In this document: one piece after another, positions 40,973 through 52,830 of the stretch
How the letters are laid out: each line of letters begins with the position of its first letter
Numbering within the stretch: position 1 is the stretch's first letter
Source: Bugulina stolonifera
Taxonomy: Eukaryota > Bryozoa > Gymnolaemata > Cheilostomatida > Bugulidae
Direction: 5' to 3'
NCBI GenBank assembly: GCA_935421135.1
Contig: OW285188.1
Coordinates: forward strand, 5,694,733 to 5,758,732
Length of the DNA: 64,000 bases
The notes under the pieces: model-generated
The model's input: the letters and a program-made list of their open reading frames with translations, nothing else
Database searches by the model: none
What the model was told of the DNA's origin: nothing
Position numbers and translations under genes: made by a program

Positions 40973-41034
40973 ATGGCTGCAGATCAGAGTTTTGACTTTA
41001 ACTCTCCTACTGTTCGGAGAAGGAAGCTGATATG
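40973..41034 (+). CDS. Possible first coding exon of an unidentified gene
   Basis: An ATG in good context (ccaatggc) opens 20 codons and two bases (MAADQSFDFN, SPTVRRRKLI) before a strong GTAAGT donor. It looks like a genuine first exon divergent from the NRBF2-like gene. No continuing plus-strand exon was found in the next 4 kb, which is occupied by LINE and LTR debris, so the gene may be broken, may continue unrecognised, or the exon may be a chance. Product unknown. Confidence 0.3.
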
Positions 41035-41225
41035 GTAAGTAGAGTTGTTGGAATATGGTTGATGAATCACCATTAGATGCTGATCTGATTACTACAGTGT
41101 GATTGGTTCTCTACATCACCAGTTCATCATAAGCACCTATAATTGGTCATGAGTGGTGTGAGAGAGAAGTCAGAGTAGGAGAGCGTCTGGTTCTAATTCG
41201 CCTTTCAGTCTTGAGCTGTGATTTA

Positions 41226-41900
41226 GAAAACTTACTTTCTCGTAAGTCGTTTAACGTTTCCAATCTGCAACAACCTGGCAGTATTTGGGGCTAGGCACAG
41301 AAGGATAAGTAATGAACTACTAGCAGGTAGAGCATTCCAGTCATTTGCGGTACTAATGAGGAATGATCTTTGATAATGGGGTCTGTTCGAAGTTGGTATG
41401 ATGTACTGTATGGCACTTTTTGTAACTGATGAGAAGTTGGCCCTCCGGATGTGCTGTTGGAGTGGTGATACTGACTGATTGAAGGCGCCTATCACTACGA
41501 CGCTGGCAGAGTGGTGGAAGGTCTACGGTGGTCTTTGTCTTTGTATCAGTCCGCCTGATGCCACAGCTTCGAGACGGCTAGTGGCTGAGTTAGACATAAA
41601 GTACCAGTCATACTGTAAGACTGGATGTACAAGTTGTTTGGACACAGTGTTTTCGATAGTTTCAGTTGATGAGAACATTTCTCCGGATGAAACCAAGAGT
41701 AGAGTCTCCCTTAGCTAATGCATTGGCATTGCAGCTAATACATTGGCATTGTCCATGTCTTTGTTCCAGATTATATTTGGGTCAAGTGTAACTCTCAGGT
41801 ATTTGATATGCTCAGCTCTAAGGATCTCAGTGCTATGCAGAATTTGCAAACAGAGACTTCTGCTGTTGGTCGGTTGTCTTTTTCTTGAGAACACAATTAG
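41226..41900 (-). mobile_element. LINE (non-LTR retrotransposon) 3' relic
   Basis: Minus-strand reading gives broken stretches typical of the end of non-LTR reverse transcriptases: HIKYLRVTLDPNIIWN, then VHPVLQYDWYF, then QRSFLISTANDWNALPAS (the usual F-x-x-R/S-x-x-x-x-W-N-x-L-P ending). Frame changes and stops show it is dead. The clade cannot be assigned. It may extend to about 42200. Confidence 0.7.
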
Positions 41901-42277
41901 TGTCTTCGCGATTTAAATTTTAGGCACAGGCCAACTTGCTAAAAAGATTTGCGGGACACATCCATCACAGAGTCGCGAACACACCGGAAAATCCGCATTG
42001 TCGTGTAAAAAACCCAGGTGTGCCAATGAGCTAAGGATGGTTTTGTCCGGTCAAGCAAAATTCCAGGTCAATATTGCTTTTGGTCTAGGCCGAACGGCCA
42101 TCTTCAGATTTTTCTTTGCGACCCGGGTCTGTCCAAGACACTAAGTATGTTGGCACTTGGAGGGGTGAAACTCCATCTCCCATTGTGACTTTTGTTCCTA
42201 GAGTATAGTTAATAGTAGTAATAGCGTAGTACACTAAATACTAGTTGTTAGCAGTTACTACACCTACTTAGTAGTAT

Positions 42278-42567
42278 TGTGGTAGATTCTAGAAGTGTTT
42301 TTGCAAGCTGGTATTGTAAACTAGGGAAGCTGTTGCTTTTTTACGTATATAATAGGAGTTAGCTACATGTGGCTCTAGCTGCATGTAGCTATTTTAGATA
42401 CATATATATAAGGGATTTTTATATACAAAAGAGAAGGATAGTAGAGTAAGCAGAGAGAAAGTGGAAGAGAAGTTGAAGTGTTAATAAAGTAAAAGTTAGG
42501 TCTGCAAGTGTCTAGACAACCCGGAAAAGGTTGATGGAATGACAGTTGAACAGTAGAATCCATAACA
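42278..42567 (+). repeat. 5' long terminal repeat
   Basis: This 290-bp repeat runs TG...CA. Inside it are a TATA-like acatatatataagg (about 42400-42413) and a polyadenylation-like aataaag near 42484, in the order expected for U3-R. It differs from the 3' copy by scattered substitutions and small indels, including extra bases near the 3' end. Confidence 0.88.
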
Positions 42568-43321
42568 TTGGTGGTAGCAGTGGGATTCCGGTCTAAACAC
42601 TCTAACTGCTCAACACTTACAACTCGTATTACACCGACTGACTTGGACAGTCATGCTTAGATGGATAGGGTAGACTATCTTGTAAGAGTCCAGCGTGAGC
42701 ATGGTGTTTATGCCATAGCCTATCAAGACGTATACTACTAACATCAAAGTGAGCACAGGTGTGATGTTCAAACATATTTAGGAGACACGAGAATCACTTG
42801 TATCTACTAATGGTGCTAAAGACAAAACAGGAGATTTCTAACTAAGGAGTACTTGTCTGTTGCCTACTATATATTGATGTTCAGCTGGCATATCCAAAGT
42901 CTACTGTAGCTTAACACGGTTTAATGCAACCTATAGGAGCCTCTAAACCTCTGCTTGGTTGGACTGATACTGCTTGCATTGAAGAGAGCACTGGTGTGAT
43001 GTTCAGATGGTGTATCCAGTGTCTACTGTAGAATGGTATAATGCAACCTATAGGAGCCTCTAACCTTCTATTTGTGGGACGTATACTACTAACATCGGAG
43101 TGAGCACAGGTGTGATGTCCAGAATATTGAGGAGGCAAAGGAATATCTTTGTATTTGCTACCGCTGATGCTAAAGACCAGACAAGACAATTGTGTAGAAA
43201 CTAAGTTTTAAAACTAATGGACATATACTAAAACTTTCTTCTACTTTTCATGATCAGGTTATCCATTGTGTTTATAGATGTAGGTGTAGGTAATACCCAC
43301 ACCTCATCTAGGAGGGGAGAA

Positions 43322-43598
43322 TGTGGTCGATTCTAGAAGTGTTTTTGCAAGCTGGTATTGTAAGGCTAGGGAAGCTGTTGCTTTTTTACGTATATAATAG
43401 GAGTTAGCTACATGTAGCTCTAGCTGCATGTAGCTATTTTAGATACATATATATAAGGGATTTTTATATAAAAAGAGAGAGTAGAGTAAGTAGAGAGAAA
43501 GTGGAAGAGAAGTTGAAGTGTTAATAAAGTAAAAGTTAGATCTGCAAGTGTCTAGACAACCCAGAAAAGGTTGATGGAGTGAAGAGAAATCCATAACA
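43322..43598 (+). repeat. 3' long terminal repeat
   Basis: This 277-bp repeat is aligned with the 5' copy over its whole length, with a few substitutions and a deletion of about 13 bases near its end. The remaining similarity suggests moderate age. Confidence 0.88.
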
Positions 43599-43602
43599 GT
43601 AT

Positions 43603-45593
43603 AAATTTATTATAATGAAATATCATTAGTATTATTTTAATTACATGTATAATATAATTTAATAACATTTACAAACATAACATTTACATTATTGATATTC
43701 ATATTCATATTGTTATTCTAATTATTATTATTATTAATTATTATTATATAATTAAATATGAATATTATATAATAATTTAATTGAAAAATTCATAAATAAT
43801 AATCTAATTATATTATTATAATAGATATAAAATTATTCATTATTTATAATATTGATATATTAAAAACATCAATAAATTAATTATATTATGAAAATAACAA
43901 GTTTATAAAATAAAAATTAAACAGACCAAGACTAGACTGACTCCTTGTTTTAGACCTACTTTATTACTTACCAGATTTAGTGGACTATGCAAAAGGTCGA
44001 AAATAGATGTGATGCCCATGATAAAAGCTCTCAAGTTTTACGTAAGCGATATAATATAGAAAAGAGTTATTGGTAGCAAATAATTGGGGATAGTGTTGGT
44101 TGTTTAGCATAATAACGGTATTGCTATTGTAAAAACTTGGATTTTCTGATTCGTACTGTTATTGGAGCAACATTATTGGATAACAAGAGTGAATTTTCGA
44201 GGGAAAACTACAGGTGCATGGTACCACAACTCCTCCCACAACCCGAGAGGCGTTGCCAAAGATAGTGGTAGGTCACAATCAGAGGGGTATAACTCCGAAT
44301 GATAATGACAACTCCATGCATGATTATTGATCACTGAACACATCACGTAACCAATGGTGTTTACATATTGTATGTAGTTTCAATACCAATCCCTGACTGG
44401 AGTTTGAGGGGACTCTACAGTAAGTACTGTGAACGGTACTGTGAACGGTACTGTGAACGGTACTGTGAACGGTACTGTGAACGGTACTGTGAACGGTACT
44501 GTGAACAGTACTGTGAACGGAACATACTTTCATTAGTGTTGCAGGTGTATAACATTTGAGAAACTGCACAGCTGTAGCTCTGGGAGGGTATGGTAGACAA
44601 CAGCAGTTAGTTATTTATTACAAATATAGCCATTTGAAAAGTATAGACACCACAAAGAATCAAATGTAGTACATGTAGGTACACACCACTCTTCTTCATA
44701 AATTTAAAAGAATGAAAAATACATTTTGTATAGCATCACTTGCAAAAGCAATGTAATTGGTTACTCAACAACTACGAAACTAAGTATAGAGTAGTAATAT
44801 AATAAAGTGTAAACTGAATACATATTAAATATACATATGTATATTATAGCAGTGTAGAGATTATGGGTGGAAAACCAATTGAAAAGCAAATCTATAAAAC
44901 CCCATCAGAATAATCCAAACATCTGTTACTGGAACTGTCTGATATACTATGTACAATGTAGATTGTACAGAACAAGCATTTAACCATGAGCATAATTTAA
45001 AATAAAAATAAACAATCAGTTACTTTCTAAACTACATGTACACTTGTACTATTCAACATTCAAAAATTTTCCAAAAAAGCAGAAATATATACATGTATGT
45101 ATATATGGTACAACCATATCTAATTTAAAACAGCACAGATAAGTGTGCAATGGTAAATAGTTTTGCACAAATAATACAGAGATATTGCATCAACAATATA
45201 GCAGCTCAGAAAAAATATTGCTAAAGAATAATTATATACAAGTAATTAAAAAGCAACTAGAAAACAAATACAATTATAGCTATGAATATCATTAGCATCA
45301 TTAGTACTATCAATGGTTTTCCCCCCAATATAATTCGGTGGAAACATAAATAAATCATTGATGATCAGCCAGTCTCTAATAGTAAAACCTCCCTCGCACC
45401 GAGTCTGTTAGAAAGTTACATATAAAATAATTCTTGCAAATACAAACATATTGACTAGATAAAAGCACATAATATTCTTTTGGAACCTAAAGCCAAAAAA
45501 TATAACTACATTGTAAATATAATACATGTCCATGAGTGTTAATAATAAACAGTAGTGATTGTTCTCTGGCTTATATTATAGTGTAGCAAACTG
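43603..45593. other. Intergenic stretch with AT-rich block and 12-bp minisatellite
   Basis: Bases 43603-43920 are extremely AT-rich. The rest, to the 3' end of the ANO10-like gene, holds the 12-bp tandem repeat at 44424-44519 and probably the ANO10-like 3' UTR. No gene is seen. Confidence 0.55.
44424..44519. repeat. 12-bp minisatellite, eight copies
   Basis: The unit gtactgtgaacg is repeated eight times with one base change. Because 12 is a multiple of three, open frames run through it in several registers, giving repetitive peptides that are not evidence of a gene. Confidence 0.95.
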
Positions 45594-45714
45594 TTAACTG
45601 ACTATTTCCGCTACAAGCACATCAGTACTGTCACTGTCTTCTGTACCAGTGCTTGCAGGTGCTTGTCTGCAAGAATGAACGAGAGGAGAGGTGTGAGTAG
45701 CACGCTGGCAGGTG

Positions 45715-48700
45715 TCACCAGCAGACATCTCCCTGTGTGGGCTGTTTCGAAGTGATGTCAGACCCGATTGCGTCTCTACCACCTGAAAAGAAAAGATATA
45801 TCAACTACTGCACAAATTGTACTACGAGCGTGCCACCAATACAGACAAACAGTGACATTGCAAAGCAGTATTTAACAAAACCATAGTGATGTATTACCTG
45901 TGCTGAAAATGACTGGATATTGTGCGTGCATATGCGGCAGGTTACATTAGTAAGGTAGTATATGGTACACTGCTAGGTATTAGTACGGATGATGAACCGA
46001 GGCAAAACTTACATGTATGACTGTTATTACTAGTTTCTTGCTGTATACTGGAGGAATTACGAAGCTCCTTTGAAACATAAACACAACATTGATAGGTGTG
46101 TATACATAATATTATAACAACATGCAAACAACAGAGCAACATGTGGTGAATAGATATGCTACTACAACTACCAGCATATAGTTATAAAAAGCATGGGGAA
46201 GATGGCAATTTAGTGAACAGTACAATGAATACAGAGAGGGTGCAGGAGGAGATAACACTCAAATATGGATATGTTCTATACTAGTCAGACAAGTACTGAA
46301 GGCTGTGAATAACACCGGTGTATTCTACTATAAGCAGCCAATAGGGAAGCATTATTCTACTACAGGCATCCAATGGGGCAGGGTTACACTCAAGGGTGTG
46401 GTGCATTGTAATAATATAGCATTTTACAGCCATTGCAGAACTTGTGTGACTGACTTGATGCACATGGAACAACACTTGAGAACTAATTGCTATATGTGAT
46501 AAGACAACTCCCAAAATCAAAATTTGGCAGATAATATTTCACTAAGCATGTCATAGAATCAATATATTACATTAGTAGCAAACATGTGTAACTGTGGAGT
46601 GACAGCCCAGTTGCCTAAATGAACTACAGGCCTACATTGATAATATAACATTATGCTGCACACCTGTGTGTTGTTTAGCTCATCCTGTAACCGTAGCTAC
46701 AACAAATAATCAACCAATAAAGAGCGAGCTAGCTAAACCATCCCATAAACCATATATACATCTATTCACTACAAAAACATGTAAAGTATAATATATTACC
46801 AATACAACACAAATAGCAACGTACACCAGGCAATATAGTAGATGTAACAGGTTGAAATTGACCAATTGCCACAAAGATGGAGATTGTAAATTAGCGGCAT
46901 ACATACTAACACATCAAATAAAATGAAGTGTAGATGCACAGCTGGGGACTGCCATGACAATGTGTACATGAGCAGGTTCAAGTTAGCACAACGACTACAC
47001 AATATACCGTGTGAGCACCCATAATATACATGTATATAGCAAGGAGTTATTTGTTGAGAGATATAGGCACCAGTACCCACTACTAGTGTATGTAATCACC
47101 AAGGTAAGCATTACTAGGTTTAACTTACCCGTAAGGCTTCCCTTCTGCTGAACTCAAGCTTAGCCATCTCCACACTCACCCATTCAGGGACCTCGGATAT
47201 AGCCACCCTTATAATATATTTGATGGCCAAGACCACATGCTAAATAGAGAAATGCGTCAATAAGTTTTAGTCACAGTATGACGACTTGCTAGTTGATTTT
47301 CCCATAGACTGAGTGAATCAACATAGATGTACAAGTATAGAGAGAAGATAAATAGTAGGACATAGAATCTAGTAGACACGATAACATATTGTAGTCTTGT
47401 ATAACAAATGTAATATGGTTAACTCAGTGGTGTGTAATATGACTTCAGGAGCAGCTGACCAATACCCACTACTCTTGCAAGCAAGTGAGTAGTGAGACTG
47501 ATATACTCACCTCCATAACAACAATCAGGAGTAATCTTTGGATATTGGAAAGTTCTGGAAAGAGTCTCTGCATGGGACCAGATATACCTATGAGTGCCGT
47601 GTTGACTATGATGGTGCCTATACTCATTACCTCCAGAACTAACTACAACCATGAGATAGAAGACAGGGGTTACATGGTTACCAAAAGTTACATTGTAGTA
47701 TACTGTCAGCACTGGCACAGACCTGCCAAGCACCATGTCAGTGGTTTATACCATTATATGTACAGACCTGCCAAGCACCATGTCAGTGGTTTATACCATT
47801 ATATGTACAGACCTGCCAAGCACCAATGTTCCTCACTCTCTCGCCTGCAGGCCTTTGGTAGCTCATGCATATCTTAAATGCATCACTTCGTATCTCAACT
47901 ACATTGTTTAGTAAAGCAAACAGGCCAGCCAATGGGAAGACAGAAGAGAACCATGTAACATAACTAAACTGTATGACCATCTCTAGGTAATCTTCAAATG
48001 TGCCGTCATACTACAAAATGGTCAAACAACGAACATAACATGTGATGACATGCACTTCTTGTAAAAACAGCCAATATTAGCATAAACTTACATGACATAT
48101 GGCGTAATTGTATAATTTATACAAAAATATTGTTGTAAATTCATTTCGCTAGAAACAACGTTCAACTAAGCACAATATGGAGGTAATGCTATAATGCTAT
48201 ATTTTCAGGGTTCTAGCAGACCAACCTGTGGTAGCAGACCTTCAGATTCCGCCTGAGTCAATTTAATTTTTGAGCGGCTATGATGACTGTCATCCAGAGC
48301 TGGACCAGACGTTGGAGTCTGTTGACTCGAGTCAGGAGTAGGTAACTCTGATGCTGTGGTCTTATCTTTAGCACTACACTGGTGGGGCACAGACGATACA
48401 CACTCTTTTATCTTAGTCAATATATCATCCTCTACAATGCAGAATGTAGTTTTTACAATTCAGTGTCCATTTAACACAATGTGATATTGATTCATTGCCA
48501 CATAAGTTAATTCAAAAAAATATTTCCGCGAACAGTGAGAAGACTTACTGGCAGTGGTTCCGCGGGCTCCCAGCTCCTGCTTGTACTTAGCAACACAAAA
48601 TGAAACGAGTGACTCCTTCATATTTCCAACTATCTGCCGAATGACAAACAACATGGCCAGTTGCTACAATCAACAACAGAAACATCAGTTTGATGGTGGT

Positions 48701-51700
48701 TTAGCCAGTAGATTCTATCTACCCAATCTACTAGCAGATCGAAAAGCGTTTGTAGTTAATTACCAATTGAAATTCATTGGATGTCCCCGACCGCTCTTGA
48801 TTGGTTTAGCTCCTTGAGAGACCTATAGTTTCACTATAGACGAGTCTCGTCTTATTGTCCAAGCATCATCAACAGAGGAAAAAGTAATGTTCAAGAAAAC
48901 CAAGTGCTACTCTTGTATAATGGACAGCTAAATCCTACTCGAAGAGCAGAATCTCCCTATCCATTAGAAGCAGTATGTCAGTGGCGTATCGAGAATTCAA
49001 AAATTTGAGATAAGAATGTTTAATAAACTCACATTCTTGAGCCTGTCAAAATCTTGGATGTAGAAGGCTGTATAGAATAGTGAGAGGAATGAGTTGACAG
49101 ACTGGAACTAAAACATAAATCATATCAAGAAAACAGCACCATACCTAAGGGTAATCGATGATGCTTCAGCAATATCCTCACTGAAAAAGATCTTGACACA
49201 AAAATTGGATCACGCTGATGAAGCGCGGAACCGGTTTTCCCAAAAATTGGGACCAAAGTACCATATCGTCGACTAATATAAGGCATGTGCAGACTGGTGG
49301 CATCTAATTGGGCAACTGACACCGACGAGTGTAGTTTGATTATTGTGACTGACAGATTGGCATAATCACATTGTGAGTTGTTTACTCATGTAAACCTATT
49401 GGGGTTTCCCATTTTCCAATCTTATAGTTGACCTATATATTGAGGGATGGTGCTAATTGAAATCAAATCCCAGCCCTATTAGCAGACCATTTTGATATCT
49501 AAAAGAAAGAAAGAAGAGTGTTGTTCAAAACTACATGTAGCTCTCCCTTTTTTGCAATTCCTGTCTCCCCAATCTACCATTACTACACGACTAACAAAAT
49601 GTAGTAATACTACACAGTAAACTGTAATAGCCATTCTTAGCCACAGTACCCTCGTTCAGGGCCAGGAGTGCACCTTTGGAGAGTTGAGCCATAAATAAGG
49701 TGTGTTACCAATCTAATTAGTATTGTCTTTTATTACCCTAATATATGTATTACCTGTCTATTGCCTGTATATTACCTGCATAACTCAAGTGAACCTCTTT
49801 GTTAATGCTATTACTATGCCAATAGTGTGCAGAGAATGTATTTCGTTACCCCTTGTGTTGTATTAGTTATATCATTTTCTTTCAGCTCATTTCTTGTAGG
49901 GGAGAGCGGGGTAAGTTGGGACAATTTTTGGTTTTTTGGGAATAATACGGAGTCTAAAGGTCATGGCATCATCATTTTTTGCATGGAGGTACTTTAATAT
50001 GTTGTCTAACTATAGCCTGAAGCAGACACATTGATAAGTCAGCATAGTGCGGTAATCCATGATTTGGCAGCGCATGTCAAACGTCCCAACTTACCCCACT
50101 GACGGGGTAAGTTGGGACAGGTGTGGGGCAAGTTGGGACACCATTGAAAATATAGATTTTAGATTTAGATTAGTCTCATTTTTTATCATGAACAGATAGA
50201 ATTGAAGTGTTACAATAATATTGCACATACTTAAAATTATTGCCACATGTATGTATGTCAAAAAACATGTCTGTAAAAAACTGCTGGACTATAATTTAGT
50301 TCGGCCTCGAAGTGTTTAATTTTCTTTTATAACAAGATAGTCTTGGGAAGGTATGAAAATTGTTTTGATATAAAAGAGAATTTTTTTGTCAAGTAAATAT
50401 TTGTTAGAATAGTAGGATGCCAGCTTGAACATGAAAAACCCTTAATTCGTTTGGCGCCTTATAGGTGTAATAATTTATAATAGCTCTATTAGCTGTAATA
50501 ATTTATAAAGCCCTTTTTTTGACTAAGTTCCAGTCTACTTATGTATATTAGACTTAAAACTAGCGCATCGTAGGTGACCATTTTTCTAATTTTGGCACAG
50601 CAAAATTTTCTTAAGCTTTAAGTTTGTCACTTAAAATAAATAGAATATAAAACCAAAACACCAGAAATAAACCAAACTAGTAAATATAGGCAAAGATGTT
50701 GATTTTTACTATAATTATTATTAGAGTTTGATGTACAATTGAACAACTGACACTCTAGATAAAATGAAATCATTGAGCAGAAAAAAGATTGTTGGATTTT
50801 AATTCCACTTGGTAACCCAACCCAGAGTTCACGGCAGCATTTATGACACAGCCGATAGTAGTCAATCCACCTCATTCATGTGATGGAGTCGATCCAACCT
50901 GCGTCTTTCTCTTGGTGCTAATTACCTTTTCTGGTTCTGGACAGTGGTAAATTGGATTTTTACAGATGGAAAACCTATAACTTTGTAAATAGATTATCGA
51001 TGATGTTTGATTAAACTATTTCTTGGTACTCTCACCGAAGATGGCAGTTCAACTGGGGTTGGGTAACAATAAGTGTGGAGAGACATTGAGTATACATGCA
51101 GATAGCCTACTTGTCTAGTTTGAACAACAAAGAGTGAATTCCCCAAACTTTATAACTAAATTATACCTAATAATTTATTGAACTATTAGCTTGGTGCTGC
51201 CTGATGGTGTTACTGTTAGTTGGTCTGGTGGGGGTTTCAAAAGGCGCAGAAACGGTGTTCGAAGTGTAGGTATGAGTAGGAAAAGGATGTAGTTTATACA
51301 TTGTGTTGGTGCTACCCACTGCTGTCAGGGTCATGAGTAAAGTGAGGACAGAACAGAGATCAAAAGCTGTTATAGCATTGAGTCAGATTTGACCTGTTTC
51401 TACTACGAGTAATATCAATACTAGCTATAGTGCCATCCCCACACAGGATTGGAGTTCTTTACCAAAGTCAAATGCTATCCTAAATTCATCAAACAACTTT
51501 TAGTGAGAGAAAAGGTGAAATTACAGTGTCATCTTGGATTCAAATCAATCCACAAACATAATTTATTATTACAAATGGTGTCCCAACTTGCCCCACTTCC
51601 AGCGTCCCAACTTGCCCCACACTCCCAATTTTTTGTAAAACAATTTTTTATTAAGGTTTTTGACTTGAGCTAATTTTAACTTTAGTTGCTGTAACTAGAT

Positions 51701-52830
51701 GCTATAGAGTCTCTATGTGCAAATTTTCAAAACTATGGAGTCATTCTTTCATTAAAAAAATTAGAAACTCGTCAAGAAAAAAAATTTACTCAAACATGCA
51801 AATATTACATTATTGCAAATTGCAAAAAAAATATTTATTCAACTTAAAAAACAAATTAGTGGGTTATGTTTATTTATGTTGATCTAACCTTTGGTCCATA
51901 CCATAAAAATGTAATGGGTCTCATAATACCCAAAACAGCCCTGTCCCAACTTACCCCGCGTCCCAACTTACCCCGCTCTCCCCTACTGAGCAGTCATTAG
52001 TTAGCACAGACTTATGGTTACTACTTGTACAAAAGGAGTCAAGAAGGTGTGCATTTTACTTTCTGTATTTTTTAGTGCATTGACATTCGTATCTATCAAC
52101 TATTCATGCATGTCTGTCTGTACATGTATTTTTGCCTGTTCATGTCATATTGTTGTTCATTGTCCACCTCTGGTTTTACATTTTAATGTTTAGTTGACTT
52201 TTAGTTTACAGAATAAATAGCAGTTCTACGTCAACTCCCCTCAACGCATACTCTACAAGTAGTCAGCCACAATTATGCTTACCACCATGAGTTTGATTAT
52301 CAACTGATTTTTGTACTCTTCCTCATTTCTGTAGTTCTCTAAAAGTACGAGAACTAATGTCATGCATATATTATAATATACATGTATGTCACATCAGCTA
52401 TATGTAACCACAAAAACAATGAGGATGCAATGAATTCTTTAACTGATTGAAAATAACAATGTACATGTACATTAAAATACCCATTATATGACTGGTGCTG
52501 TTCTATCATTAGACTGAACATGAATCTGCAAGATAGCCAACCTTTATCATTCAACCATACAGCTATCATGCCGTACACTTTGTCCATCACCATAACTGCA
52601 GCAGCAAGAAATATATTAGGGACTGGCTTGAAAATGAAACAGAGGTCACCACTGACCACTCTGCTGTTGATGATGTCATAGAGAAAGAAGAAGTTGAAGC
52701 AGACGAGTACAATGACACAGTGACAAAGTATCATCACGGGCAAACTGGTCGTATAGAAAAACAGGTTCCTCTTCCATCGAGGGTGGTGTGGCTCCAGTCT
52801 ACCTGTGACTGGACTCTTTCTAAGGTCACC
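45715..52830 (-). CDS. ANO10: Anoctamin-10-like protein (TMEM16K), N-terminal exons not found
   Basis: Anoctamins are ten-helix membrane proteins; ANO10 is reported as an ER phospholipid scramblase or Ca2+-linked channel. Minus-strand exons 52542-52830, 52283-52338, 49033-49107, 48549-48663, 48226-48431, 47813-48010, 47511-47642, 47129-47239, 46664-46696, 46013-46067 and a last exon from 45782 join in phase. They read in family order: VTGRLEPHHPRWKRN with two membrane segments and IAVWLNDK; ENYRNEEEYKNQLIIKLMV; FYTAFYIQDFDRLK; LFVIRQIVGNMKESL; a serine-rich insert; DGTFEDYLEMVIQFSYVTWF; VFPLAGLFALLNNVVEIRSD; NIGAWQ; NTALIGISGPMQRLF; VEMAKLEFSRREAL. The direct splice into the last exon gives a stop at 45715-45717. 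The cytosolic domain and first helices should be encoded further right but were not recognised, so the gene may be incomplete. Confidence 0.88.
47717..47826. repeat. 45-bp tandem repeat spanning an ANO10-like splice donor
   Basis: Two full units and a partial third (starting 47717, 47762 and 47807), each beginning acagacctgccaagcacc. On the minus strand each unit contains ggtgcttggcag followed by gtctgt, which is the 3' end of exon 47813-48010 and its donor. The repeat has therefore copied the splice site into the intron. Confidence 0.9.
49899..51983. mobile_element. 2.1-kb non-autonomous TIR DNA transposon with TA flanks
   Basis: The left end (49899, starting GGGGAGAGCGGGGTAAGT) and right end (51983) are perfect inverted repeats over 24 bp, flanked on both sides by TA. 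Further copies of gtaagttgggac or gcaagttgggaca in both orientations lie inside near both ends (about 50087-50142, 51580-51632 and 51941-51968), like arrays of transposase-binding sites. No transposase coding is visible. TA flanks suit Tc1/mariner-type elements among others; the superfamily is not settled. It sits in an ANO10-like intron. Confidence 0.85.

Larger units (their letters stand above)
42278..43598 (+). mobile_element. Compact non-autonomous LTR retrotransposon
   Basis: Two direct repeats (42278-42567 and 43322-43598) begin TGTGGT and end ATAACA. They are flanked by a 4-bp duplication gtat (42274-42277 and 43599-43602). A primer-binding-like ttggtggtagcagtggga directly follows the first repeat, and a polypurine tract ggaggggagaa directly precedes the second. 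The 754-bp interior has no gag or pol and is itself made of diverged repeats (for example gcaacctataggagcctct twice). The superfamily cannot be named without proteins; a 4-bp duplication would suit several. Confidence 0.9.

Noticed and set aside
44324..44600. Repetitive peptide open frames (YCER and VHST repeats)
   Set aside because: The 12-bp minisatellite is open in several registers; same artefact on both strands.
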